Below, piece by piece: positions 11,477 through 22,219 of a stretch of DNA of 64,000 nucleotides (positions within the stretch are counted from its first letter, which is position 1; each line of letters opens with the position of its first letter). The position numbers were made by a program, and so were the translations under genes. The stretch is from Brachionus rotundiformis. Its lineage: Eukaryota > Rotifera > Eurotatoria > Ploima > Brachionidae. The DNA is taken from contig JAESIW010000020.1 in assembly GCA_016802295.1 (NCBI GenBank), positions 296,363 through 360,362 of the forward strand, written 5' to 3'. Under the pieces are notes generated by a model. It ran no database searches. It worked only from the letters and a program-made list of their open reading frames with translations, and had not been told where the DNA came from.

Positions 11477-11845
11477 CTTTTTTTATGCTCCAATTCTCTT
11501 ATATTTACATTTTGCCAAATGTACCAATATTTTTGTCACATTAGTTTTATCAAAGTTGAAGGAAATATGGAGAAAATTTTCCAAAAAAGGTTGACCAAGC
11601 TACTATTTTAGGCTTTGAAAAGTTTGCTCTCTTCTGCACACAAAAATCCATTTACACAAATGCAAATGTTTAGTTCATCACTTGATCATATAACTATTTA
11701 AAAAGTGTGCGTTTTTTTATTTTTTTATATTTTTAAAATTTTAAATTTTAGTCAAGGTTAGACTAATTTAGCAATTTTTATTACTTAAGCTCTCTTTCTC
11801 CATTTGGTTTTACTACTAAAATTAGCCAAATTTTAAAGCTTTAAC

Positions 11846-14800
11846 ATGAATAACGGCGAATCACCACACAGCTGGATAGTGGACAACATAAAATCCCTAA
11901 TAAGACCAAGCGATGACAACCTGAGCGATTGTACGCTCACGTCTAGTCCGGAAATAGCGCGAACCATCGACAACCAGCTGAATCCAAACGCTCGGGCCTT
12001 TTCGCCCGAAGAAATACATTTGAAGCCAACTGGCTCAAAGTTGACCAGCTCCAACTCTTCATCATCCATTGGCTCTCTCAGCTATCTGGACGAGGACTCG
12101 GGCAACTTTTCCAAAGCCAATCGGTCCACCTCAGGCTCCAATTTGCTCAACATTCCCTCACACAGCTTCATAAACACCAGCGATTTTATTGACTATGACT
12201 ACACGTCCTTCCACGACGTGTCTGCCGAGTTCTATCAGCCTTTTATCACTTTGCCAAGCTGTCCGCCTCAGTTGGCAGTGCCAAATTTGCTCAAGTCCAG
12301 ACTAAGCTCCACTTCGACGCCCTCCAATTATCCCAAGTTTTACACACGCGACAAAGAGCCACCGAACACATCGGTCAATGAATACAAGCACAAGGCCAAG
12401 AATTTCAAGTATCCAAATGCGAAGATTCAGAAGAGCTCGAGCACTTTGTTCAGCAGCCTCAAGCCAGCGCAAGTTCAGCACTCGACTTCATATGACAATT
12501 TGGGTGCGTTTTCTGCACCTCAGTGGACCAGCGGCCAACTCACACCAAACAATAAGGAGCAAATAACACTACACGTCAAAAACCTGGACTACAAGATCAG
12601 CATGGACGAGTGGAGACGCATTTTGATGGAAAACTTCCGCAAACACTGCAAGGACATTATAAGTGTGAATGTGGTCACAAATGCGGACAAGTCATTGCTG
12701 GGCATTGTCAAACTAGGCTCCAAAGATGACGCCAGACTGGCCATATCGAGCCTACATCATAAAAAAATTGGCTACAAAAGACTCAATGTGAGCATTGCTT
12801 TTTCGCCAACGACCAGCTCGCCAAAATCAAAAATAGTCGCTTTGCTCAAGTCTATGGACTCAAACGAAATGCTCTTGCCAAGGTTCATAGAGCTCTACGA
12901 ACAGCGCTACAACCAGACCATAACAGTTAGCGAGCTGTTCAAGCTCAAAGACATTGTTTACATAACACAGTCGAAAGATGGAAATGGCAGAATTGTGAAA
13001 TTGTCGTGCAAAAATTACCACAACAATTTGGAAAACGAAATGCAAGAGTTGCTGCATCAGCCTTATTGTTCGCTGCATAGGCAAAGCAGCCAGATGGATG
13101 TGAGCTTTTTGCCAAATGTGATTGTGTCATTGAGGACCTTTAAGTCAGCTGTGCACAAGCTATTGAACGATCATGGTGGTCAAATGCCTCTGTTGAGCTT
13201 TCTTGACTGCTACAAATGCTGCATTCTAAACCAAGGCAATGAAATGAGAATAGACAACGAGCACGGCGTGGCTTTGGAACATTTGATCACGTGTGCTCAA
13301 GATGTACAAATTCACTTCAACGAGGGCTTTTACAAGCAGCTCAAGTGGGAAAATGACAAGACCAGAAGTGGATTTATTGCTCAAAAGGTAGATTTGGATT
13401 TTTTTACCAATTTTTCTTTCATTCAATTTAAAAGAATTTTTTTTGTCTCTTTTTTTAAAAGCTCTTGGTAAAAAATTAACTTCTTACTTCTCTAAATGGT
13501 CAAATAATTTAAATATTTATCAATTCAATTGACTATTTTCAATTGTTTATTAAAAATTAATTTATTTCTATCTATTTTTGTGGGTCCTAATAACCAAATT
13601 ATGTTCGTAGGATATTTCATCAAGTGTAAAATCAACTATTTTATTTTTAGTAGATAAAATAGGACTTAAAAATAATTAATTGTATATCTTTATCTGATAA
13701 TTAATTAAATAAGATAAAATTTAAAAAAATAACAATTTAAATAATCAATTAATACAAAAAAAAGATAAGTAAATAATTTTATTCGTATTAGATAGTTAAA
13801 AATAACAAAACTTTCAAAACAAATTATTAAAATTTAATAAATACACTTAATTTAATTAATTGTAATCAAAATTTAGAAAAAAAATTTCAATTTAAATAAT
13901 AATTTATTCTAACTAGCTATAGATAATTATTAAAATTAATTGCAATTAATTACAATTAAAATTAAGAAAAAAAATTAATTAGTGTTGTGTTTTTTGCAAG
14001 GTTTCGAAAAAGATTGATTTTTCGGAAACTGCCGACGATGAGTGTGAAGAGACCCAGCGCAAATTGAACCAATTTAACCATGAGACAATCGAATTGTTCA
14101 AAGGAGTGTCGCGCTGCACAATTCTTTTGTCCAAATTTAACAATGAATACCACAAAAAATACGGTCGACAGTGCCGAGTGGCCGACTATGGTTTTACCAA
14201 GCTGTATGAACTTCTAGAAAGCATTCCACACATTGTCCAAATAATCGACGGCGAGTTCGAAAAAAAGCTAACACTCACTCACCGAGTCCAGGTCAAACGC
14301 TTTTCCAATGATCTGCTAAAAGTGCTCAAAACCCATAAGCAAATGTTCGCTGACGAGTTTCCGTACATGTTCGAAAAACACTTTGGCAAGGCATTCGACA
14401 TCCGCGACTATGGAGTCTGTTTTTTGGAGGACATGCTCGCCGAGCTGCCCGACTCAATCATAACCAGAAAAGAGATAGACCAGCGCACTTTTATCCAAGT
14501 GCCTAAAATTGTCCAAGACGACCAGGAAATAATGTGCATCAACCGGCTTAAAATAGATGTAATCGACATGCTCAAACCAAGGCCAAGATTTTCCATCCAA
14601 TTCAACAAATTTATTCCCAACTATCACCACCATTTCGGACGACAATGCAAGCTAAGCCACTACGGATTCTCCAAACTGGTCGACTTGCTTGAATCAATGA
14701 CCGACACTGTCAGAATAACATGCAAAGATGGTGTACAATTTGTACAACTCCAACCGGATATTCAACTTGAACTAATATGCCAAAATTTGGTCAAGCTAGT

Positions 14801-15631
14801 TGATGAGTCTAATTTGAAAATTCGTACCAATGTCATCAAATTGGAAGAGTTGTACGCGGCTAAATTTGGCACATTGTACTACCAGGACTTGAATTGTGCC
14901 AATTTTCCCACACTTTTGTCTATTTTGCCAATAGAGACGCATCTGATACAGATTGAGTCAAATGGCTTGGATATGGTGTTAAGTGTTGACCCGCTGAATG
15001 ATAGAGACTGTAAGCGTGTGTGTAAATTGCTAATGAACAAACTAATGGATGACTTGGAGGAATTTGTGGTCAAATTCATGGCTGAGATCAAGTGCTGTAA
15101 GTTTTGTCAATTGTGGGACTTTTTGATGAAACAGTACGACTTGAGCACCAAGTTGACCAACAAGAGACAATTAAGCTATGTTATCAAAATGTTAGGGGAC
15201 TATTTTAACCAAATAGATGATGGTAAAATGCTCGAAATGAACAGTGTAATCACAGGACTGAGTGAATTTTACTATTTTGCCAAAAAGATTAGAAATTTAT
15301 TCAAATTGAATAATTTATTGGACATTTCGTTTAATGAATTGGAGAATTTGTACAATCAGACCTATGGTAACAAGACAGGACTGCCCATAAAGAGATTTGG
15401 GTATGTGGATGCCCAATTGTTGCTCAGTCAGGGTCTTGGTTTGGTCGTAAGCATCAAAAAGTATCAAAATGACAAGCGAGTGTGTCTCAACCGCGAGTTT
15501 TGGCGTAAGATTTTTCATACAAGATAAAATTATCTGTCTAATTTTTATCTATTAAAGCTAAAACTTTTTTTGACTCGAGCAGTTTGAGCGAGTCATTCAA
15601 CTCATCGTGTATGTCCCCTCCGCAGAAGTAG
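11846..15631 (+). CDS. MARF1-like RRM/LOTUS RNA-regulatory protein without NYN domain
   Basis: Reconstructed exons 11846-13387, 14001-15504 and 15558-15631; the joined frame closes at 1039 aa. Splice sites are AAAAG/GTAGAT...GCAAG and TGGC/GTAAGA...AAAG; the second intron is 53 bp. If it is retained, the protein ends at 15527 instead. Residues 1-235 are disordered and Ser/Asn-rich. An RRM lies at about 240-320 (TLHVKNLDYKIS, LLGIVKLGS). After it come about eight OST-HTH/LOTUS-type modules, two in exon 1 and six in exon 2. The clearest contain YHKKYGRQCRVADYGFTKLY and HHFGRQCKLSHYGFSKLVDL. The domain order is that of MARF1 (limkain-b1), a germline regulator of mRNA stability. The N-terminal NYN ribonuclease domain of vertebrate MARF1 is not visible. 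I recall that Drosophila MARF1 also lacks it and acts through CCR4-NOT, so this copy may too. Confidence 0.85.
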
Positions 15632-16384
15632 ACCATTTTTAAATGATTTTTATAAAAGCAAATTTTTCAGTATTAATTTTTTTTTAATTTTAATCAATTG
15701 GTTTTTTATCTATAATGTAAAGCCATTGTATTCTATGCATTTATTTAAGGAAGACACTTAAGAGAAATTTTTAAATTTTAAAAAATGAGTATAACTAATT
15801 TTACTATTTATAATGGACCTTAATTTTATTAAATTCAATTAAATTGACTTTACAAAAATTAATTCAATTTTTTTTAGAATTTTTATTTAATTTTTTTTAA
15901 ATTTAAATAAATACATGTCCAATATTTTTTATCTAGAACAATTTTTATTTTTAAACTTGATATTTTATTTAGTAATATAAAACATTTATGATCTATGCTT
16001 TATATCAATAAAATTATTTTATTAATTTTTTTTTTCTAACTAGTAAGATTCGAAAAATGCTTAAAAAAAATTTTCAATAATTAAAAAGAATTAATTTAAT
16101 TATGATTTAATATTTTAATAAAGTCATACAATTTATATGTTAAAAACTGAAGATAGGATTAATTTCATTTAATTTTAATTATCTTATTTTGATGACTAAA
16201 GACAGATAAATTTTTTGGTCAATTTAATTAATCAATCAAATAAAAACAGTCTTTATGTATTTTATTTCCTTTACAAAAATAACGCTCTGCGCTTTCCCAT
16301 TGTTCGTAGACTTCATTTATTTGAATAACACATGTTTTAGCATAGATTGGGTAATTCTGTGAGCCATATTAGGAGCAATTCAAT
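15632..16384. other. AT-rich 3' flank
   Basis: No gene is seen. Extremely AT-rich sequence with repeated ATTAAATTT-type words lies between the MARF1-like gene and a mariner remnant. Confidence 0.35.
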
Positions 16385-17290
16385 AAGTATTAGGTTGTTA
16401 AATAAGTTTAAAAACTTAAATAATTAAAATTGTATGACCAAAATTGGTTTGCTAGATTCAAAGCTGGAGATTTGGACCTCAATGATATAGAACGCGTCGG
16501 AAGAAGCTTTGAAGCCGACGCGTATTCGGAAGAGCTGCTTAAGGAAGATCCGAGGCAATCGACTAGACAACTTGTCAAAGAGATGTCGGTTACACACGTC
16601 ATCGTTTGGAATAGGTTAAAAGCATTAGGGAAGATTCAAAAGGTAGGTAAATGGTTCTCACACACACACTCTCAGAAATGAGCGTTTCGCAACGATTGAG
16701 CATTTTTGTTCCTCTCTTATCTACACAGAAAAAAAAGAGTTTTTCATGTAAAATCGTAACTGGAGATGAAAAGTGGATCTACTACGATAACCAGACCAAC
16801 AAAAACAATGGGTAGACCTTAATCAAGTACCATTACCTACTCCGAAACGCGATATTCATGGAAAAAAGGTCATGGTTTGTGATTGGTGGGATCAGAAGAA
16901 TATCATCTATTATGAACTTCTCTGAACCAAGCAAACGATAGCAGCAGGCCTTTATTCACAACAATAAATTCGTTTAAGCTAGGCTTTGGAAACAAAAAGG
17001 CCACACAGAGCTAAAGGAGAGCGAAAAGTGATTCTTTTACATGAAAACGACCACATTTTGCAAAAACTGCTCGGAAGACTTGGAGGAAATTAAAAAAGAC
17101 ATTAGTCAATATTTCACCTCAAAACTAGTCAGCTTCTACGAGCGGGGAATAAAAATAGTATCAACCAAATGTCTCAAATTCTTCGTCAATCACGATTCAA
17201 AAGCTGCCAAAAAAAAGAGGAAGAAAACCTCTCCCTCGTGACGAAAATGGAAAAATAATAAGACAACAAAACTTGTAAATCCAATTTTTT
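16385..17290 (+). mobile_element. Degenerate mariner-family transposon
   Basis: The left end carries TTAGGTTGTTAAATAAGTTT, like mariner terminal repeats. The translated pieces follow a mariner transposase in order. First comes the helix-turn-helix part (QNWFARFKAGDLDLND, DPRQSTRQLVKEMSV, LKALGKIQKVGKW). Then follow IVTGDEKWIYYDN containing the first catalytic Asp, a KKVMVCDWWDQKNIIYYELL-like segment, and a C-terminal piece near 17041-17240. The frame is broken by stops and frameshifts, so this is a dead copy. Confidence 0.8.
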
Positions 17291-17640
17291 AAAACTTTAA
17301 ATTTTTTTAAATTTTTTTTTCCACTTTGAATCCTGGAATAAAACTCAATTTACATTTTTAAATATGGAATAAATCGAAATTAAATATTTTTTTTATTCTT
17401 TTCTAATTAATTCCAGTTTTTGAAAAAAAAAAAAAAAAAAACTCAGAAATAAGCCAGGAAAAAAACTCAATATTGGGTTTTAATCTTAGAATAAATCAAA
17501 AAATCTATCACAATTCTATAAAATTAAAAAAAAATGTTCTAACATGGTGTCGATGGGAACTATTCCAGTGGAATAAATCCGGAAAATGAGGTTAAGCCGT
17601 GGAGTAGTCTGCAAGCGTTTACGGTAACTCAATTCAAATC
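17291..17640. other. AT-rich spacer with A-runs
   Basis: No gene is seen. It has poly-A/poly-T runs and repeated GGAATAAA words (AATAAACTC, GGAATAAATCG). Confidence 0.3.
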
Positions 17641-18290
17641 AATTTCAAGGTTAATCAACAGGCTAGTGCCCATGCCAATTAACACTCCATTTGTTAAAAT
17701 AAAATAAACAATTTATTTAAAAAAGTAAAACATTTAGATATTTAAATTTAATTTTTGGAATTTTTTTACAAAATCTGAGAAGATTAAATTAATATTATTT
17801 AAAATTGAATGCTTAAATGTCGTAAATTTCAACATTGATCTCTTGATCACAAAGCAATTTATAAGTCTTGAGGAGAAAAATTCGAAAGTTTTTTCACCAT
17901 TTACTGATTTTGATGTTGGCTCTATCAGATTCTCACTGTTCCTTAAATATTTTATTTTAAATTTCTTAAGTCATTCTTCTTTAAATTCTGCCTTAGATTT
18001 TCAGCAGAATTATAAAAGTAAAGTGTTTTATAAATAAAAAGAATTAAAGGAACAAATAGGCCTGGTAGACCTTTTAGTATCTTAGGATGAATATCAATAT
18101 AACCATATACACCGAAGTCAACTAGATCTGAAATACTGTTAAATAAATTCCTACAAAAACGAGTGGATCACCAGCAACTATTTGAAGATTTAAATGACTA
18201 CCTGACAAACACTCCTGTTACAAACAAAAAGTTCAACAACTTATTTGAAAATTTTAAAAAGACTATTATCTAGTAAATCGTATAACTTAT
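17641..18290 (-). mobile_element. Internally deleted LINE copy, same family as 6950-9110
   Basis: On the minus strand the 3' tail GCACTAGCCTGTTGATTAACC lies at 17644-17665. Upstream of it the C-terminal region (ATTGCTTTGTGATCAAGAG, TTTAAAGAAGAATGACTTAA) matches 8860-8950. Beyond 18040 the sequence jumps to the pre-RT region (TCACCTGG..ATATTGATATTCATCC, similar to 7378-7405). The RT core is therefore deleted. Confidence 0.75.
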
Positions 18291-18719
18291 ATTTTACCTA
18301 TTTACTTTATAAATTAAATTTATATTATCTTATCCATTCTGAGTGGCTTTAGGACTTCCTCAAATAATATTTTAAATAAATAAATATCCACCGAAGTCTA
18401 AACGCACCATGAACTTTTGGATCAAGATGAAAGTCATGTGCATAAACTCTGTGGTCTGTGGTCTGGGAACTAGAAGAGAATTTCCATAAGGCATAAATAA
18501 TTACAAAATGCTTACACCAAATTGTGCATGAAGACAAACAAGAGCTTTTAGTATTCCTCTTAGTGAGTCCAATTAATTAATTAAGTTTTTAGTTAAAAAT
18601 ATAATTCAAAATAAATTGTTAATAAAGAATTGATATAAATTAATTAAATAAATTTCTAAATGGAAAAAGTACAAGAAATATAAAAAATTTAAATTCTAAA
18701 AATTAAAATTATTTTTCAT
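18291..18719. other. Intergenic DNA upstream of POLR1D
   Basis: AT-rich. It contains the second copy of the AHDFH-encoding repeat piece (18380-18450, minus) described at the left edge. No gene is seen. Confidence 0.35.
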
Positions 18720-18725
18720 TTGAAC

Positions 18726-19046
18726 ATGAATTCATTAGCCAAGATCGAAATTGCCCAAGATGGTAGCACAAGTGATTGCTCAAAAACTTTTACCATAAAC
18801 AACGAAGACCATACATTGGCAAACGCACTTCGCTATATGATAATGAAAAATCCCAATGTTGTTTTTTGTGGTTATACAATACCGCATCCAAGCGAGACCA
18901 AAGTAAACTTCAAAATTCAAACCAATCAAACAACCACGGCACTTGAGGTCCTTGAAAAAGGCCTCTTAGATTTGCAAGAAGTTTGCAAACATGTACTTAC
19001 AACATTTGACAACGCAGTGCAAGATTACCAACCTATGCAAGTCTAG
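18726..19046 (+). CDS. POLR1D: DNA-directed RNA polymerases I/III subunit RPAC2
   Basis: 106 aa from the ATG at 18726. The upstream in-frame TTG at 18720 is not needed. It is a small alpha-like subunit: NNEDHTLANALRYMIMKNP followed by VVFCGYTIPHPSE and VNFKIQTNQTT matches AC19/RPAC2 across its length. RPAC2 pairs with RPAC1 in the assembly platform of RNA polymerases I and III. Animal homologues are about 130 aa with variable tails; here both tails are short. It is a single exon. LIPT2 follows 161 bp downstream on the same strand. Confidence 0.95.
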   Translation: MNSLAKIEIAQDGSTSDCSKTFTINNEDHTLANALRYMIMKNPNVVFCGYTIPHPSETKVNFKIQTNQTTTALEVLEKGLLDLQEVCKHVLTTFDNAVQDYQPMQV

Positions 19047-19207
19047 CACCTTGATCAATTTCTCGAGATAAAAAATATAAAAAATAAATTTTGTTTGCTT
19101 AATAAATTTCTCAATATTAAAAAAATTTTTTTTTTATTTTTCCAAGATCTTAAATACTTGGTAACTCCTAAGTTTTCTTCCAATCTTTTAAATAAAGTGT
19201 CTTTAGT

Positions 19208-19912
19208 ATGAACAAAATAGTTCGTGTTATAAACTTAGGTCGCTTTGAGTATAACAAATGTTTAAAAGTCCAGCAGCACATATTGGCCGAAAATCTGAGC
19301 GGGTCCAGCTCGAACAGCCTCATTCTTGTCGAGCACAATCCAGTCTACACAATTGGTATACGAAAACAGACCTATTCAGATGAATACTTGGAAAGCTTGA
19401 AGAAATATGGTGCACAAGTGGTAAAAACGGACCGTGGCGGTCTCATTACATTTCACGGACCTGGTCAACTAGTGGCTTATCCGATTCTCAACTTGAGAAG
19501 CTTCAATCCAAGTCTGAAATGGTACGTGTCGCGCCTAGAAGAGACCATAATTGATTTGTGCAGCACCAACTTTGGTCTCGAGGCCTATCGTCTCTGCAGC
19601 ACAGGGTACACTGGCGTTTGGTGCCAAGACGCAAAAATAGCAGCCATTGGCATTTACGCAAAGAGATTGGTCACCTACCACGGTCTGTCACTAAATTGCA
19701 ATGTCGACTTGAAATGGTTCAGCAACATTGTTCCATGTGGCATCACAGACAAATCAGTGAGCTCATTGAGCAAGATAATGAACAGAAATTTGGACACTAA
19801 ACAAGCAGAACCAATGTTTTTAAATAGTTTTAGACGAGTGTTTGATTGTGATTTAGAAATTGCAAATAAAGAACAAGTTTCCAACTTAATAGATAAGATA
19901 ATGAGTAAATAG
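19208..19912 (+). CDS. LIPT2: Mitochondrial lipoyl(octanoyl) transferase
   Basis: 234 aa, single exon. The LipB/LIPT2 signature is complete: VEHNPVYTIGIR, then RGGLITFHGPGQLVAYPI, the lysine at about residue 143 in DAKIAAIGIY, and the catalytic cysteine at about residue 177 in PCGITDKSVSS. The enzyme transfers octanoate from acyl carrier protein to target lysines, such as the glycine-cleavage H protein, as the first step of lipoate synthesis in mitochondria. The N-terminus MNKIVRVINLGRF starts right at the conserved core, so a mitochondrial presequence is short or encoded elsewhere. A TTTAG lies immediately before TATG at the start and could be a cis or trans splice acceptor. Confidence 0.95.
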   Translation: MNKIVRVINLGRFEYNKCLKVQQHILAENLSGSSSNSLILVEHNPVYTIGIRKQTYSDEYLESLKKYGAQVVKTDRGGLITFHGPGQLVAYPILNLRSFNPSLKWYVSRLEETIIDLCSTNFGLEAYRLCSTGYTGVWCQDAKIAAIGIYAKRLVTYHGLSLNCNVDLKWFSNIVPCGITDKSVSSLSKIMNRNLDTKQAEPMFLNSFRRVFDCDLEIANKEQVSNLIDKIMSK

Positions 19913-20185
19913 ACCAGTCGGAAGTTGAAATATTTTATTAATTGATTTCCTTTTGAAAATAAATTTAATTTTCCTGTTGTTTTTTTATATATTTTTTGCT
20001 TATTAAAACACTCTATTATCTGTGTATGTGTTAATCTCAAATGAACTGTGCAAATATCCGAATTTTTGTTGCCAAGCTAATCAAAAAGTTTAAGATAAAT
20101 ATTAATGAAATTAAGTTTTATTTTTATTTAGTTGATTAGACGGTGTTTTGAGCCTTGGAAGGATTTGGGAAGCGGAAGCAAAAAG

Positions 20186-20258
20186 TGCCGAAACTCGGGA
20201 TCGAACCAAGGACCTTTAGATCTTCAGTCTAACGCTCTCCCAACTGAGCTATTTCGGC
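20186..20258 (-). tRNA. tRNA-Phe (GAA), third copy, minus strand
   Basis: Exact reverse complement of the 73-nt tRNA-Phe at 10618-10690. On the minus strand the 3' end is followed by CTTTTTGC, a polymerase III terminator. Confidence 0.97.
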
Positions 20259-20901
20259 TCGTGACATATCTTCTTTTCTTATCATACATAACTAGATAAT
20301 AAAAAAAATTCAATTGACTTTTAAGCCAGATATCCAATGGTCAAGCTTTTCTCACATCTATCTGGCAAAAACTTTTTAAATTGTAGAGCCCATTATTCAA
20401 AATTTATATTTATTTTAAACATTTAGATAACAAAAGATTACACAATCCAAGATTAAAAGGGATTAATTTTTTTAAATAAATCTGGAAATTTTTTTTTAAT
20501 AATTGATTAAAAAAATAATTTAAAAATAAAATCGGATGGAATTTTTTATCAATATTTAGACCCTGTGATATATCTTTTAATAAGCTTCTGGAGATAAATT
20601 TGTTCTTTTGGCTTCTCTGGTCCTAGTATTTAAAAATCAAGGTATTTATTTTATCAAATGTTAAGAAAAGTTATATAATTTCATTAATATAACTTAAGAA
20701 CGCAAATTAGGACCTAATTAAAAGTATTTGTATTCTCTGAACTTATCTCTTTGGATAAATAAATCCAAAAACCAGAATATCAGTATAAATAAGTATATAA
20801 ATATTAAAAAAGCGTTCAACCCTCCGAGGATAAGATATCTTAAATAAATAGTTGTTGAACTGATAGCTTTTTTAGAGTAGATAGCCCAGCTGAATGGCTA
20901 A
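20259..20901. other. AT-rich intergenic DNA
   Basis: No gene or recognisable element is seen. Confidence 0.3.
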
Positions 20902-21000
20902 TTAAGCAGCGCTAGTGCTGGTCAATTGAACTTTGCTATGTGTCTCGGCTAGTTTGGCTAGAGCTAAGGTTAGGACACCGCGGTTCTGGTCAAATAGAGC
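20902..21000 (-). CDS. Orphan coding-like terminal exon, identity unknown
   Basis: An island of higher GC. On the minus strand CGTATTTTAG at 21010-21001 is a good splice acceptor. It is followed by 32 codons reading ALFDQNRGVLTLALAKL, then AETHSKVQLTSTSAA and a TAA stop. Amphipathic helix-like composition and codon use resemble the real genes here. I cannot name the protein, and no upstream exon is visible before the cadherin gene. It could be the last exon of a gene with a long intron, or a relic. Confidence 0.4.
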   Translation of the reverse strand, partial: ALFDQNRGVLTLALAKLAETHSKVQLTSTSAA

Positions 21001-21655
21001 CTAAAATACGAAACGCAAACAGAGGAACATTTAATTGCAATTTGCTAATTATAGTTGAAAACCTATCGTTTGTCGAATAGATAATAAATGCTTAAGAAAA
21101 CAATTTAGTCTAAAGAAATAAGCAAAAATCACATATGATAATAAAACAAGATATTAATCTCTTCTATTTGAAAACACAAAAATCAGGAAAATCAAACAAA
21201 TAGATAAAGTTTGTTTTATAACATGGTCAAATATGTCCCAAGCATATTTGTTCATTATTTTGTTTAGTATAGTTATTTAGTATAGATAGGCTTAATTTGG
21301 GCCTTTATTTAAAAAAAAATTTGTTTCAATTCAGGGCTGTTTTTGTATTAACTTAATCTTAAGGTATTAGTGAGAATTTGAGTATTCGATATTATCGTGA
21401 GTATATTTTCCTAAGCCAGCTCCTTTATTTGATTTTGAGCATAAACCAATCCCTTATAATAAGTTTAAATAACTTTTTAATTTTATCTAATTTTGATTAA
21501 AAAACATAAAAGTATAAGCTAATTTTTTGTTTTTCCAAAGCTTAATCTCTAGAAGGTAAGACAAAGGTGCACATAGCTTAAAAAAATAAGTGACTCTTTG
21601 ATTCGCACTAATTAGCTTTAGATCCGTAAATTTAAAAATTAAATAATATCTATTC

Positions 21656-22090
21656 TAATTAGTTTATTTAAAATAATAATCTTAGACAAAATAGTCAACA
21701 AACTTTGACTGTGATCTCAACCAAGGCCTTGGATTGATTATTCATCAGCGAAAATATTATCTTTTATAATTTCTTTAGCTCTAGAATAATAAAACAAAAT
21801 CATTAAATTAATTTTTATAAAAAATTTAATGCTATTTTTGATAATTGTAACTAGTTTATTTAAAATAATAATTTGTGATGTCAGCCAAGGCCTTAGAGTG
21901 ATTGTTATCATCGAAAATATTATCTTTTATAATTTCTTTAGCTCTAGAATAATACAATAAAATTATTAAATTAATTTTTATAAAGAATTTGATGCTTATT
22001 GTAATTAGTTTATTTGAAATAATAATTTGTGATGTCAGCCAAGGTCTTGGAGTGATTATTATCATCGAAAATATTATCTTTAAATAATTT
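21656..22090. repeat. Tandem repeat, about 2.5 units of 155-190 bp
   Basis: Units begin near 21656, 21850 and 22003, each with TAGTTTATTTxAAATAATAA. Each then has TGTGATxTCAxCCAAGG, GAAAATATTATCTTT and, in the first two, ATAATTTCTTTAGCTCTAG. The first unit has an extra about 35 bp and the third is truncated. The array ends about 130 bp before the cadherin start codon. Confidence 0.75.
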
Positions 22091-22219
22091 TTCACATTTT
22101 GAATAAAATTTTTAAAATTTTTTATACTAAATTAATTTTTATTAAAAAAATATTTCCAATTTTAGATAAAATGGTTATGATTAGACACATATGAGTGTAT
22201 TGATTAATATTTGGTCAAA

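Noticed and set aside
15538..15639. Minus-strand mini-ORF starting MVYFCGGDIHDEL
   Set aside because: The same GC-rich stretch reads in frame as a third exon of the plus-strand MARF1-like gene with good splice sites. A separate minus-strand gene would have to run into MARF1 coding sequence.
19558..20040. Frames overlapping LIPT2 on both strands
   Set aside because: Shadows of the LIPT2 coding sequence, which contains all catalytic motifs.
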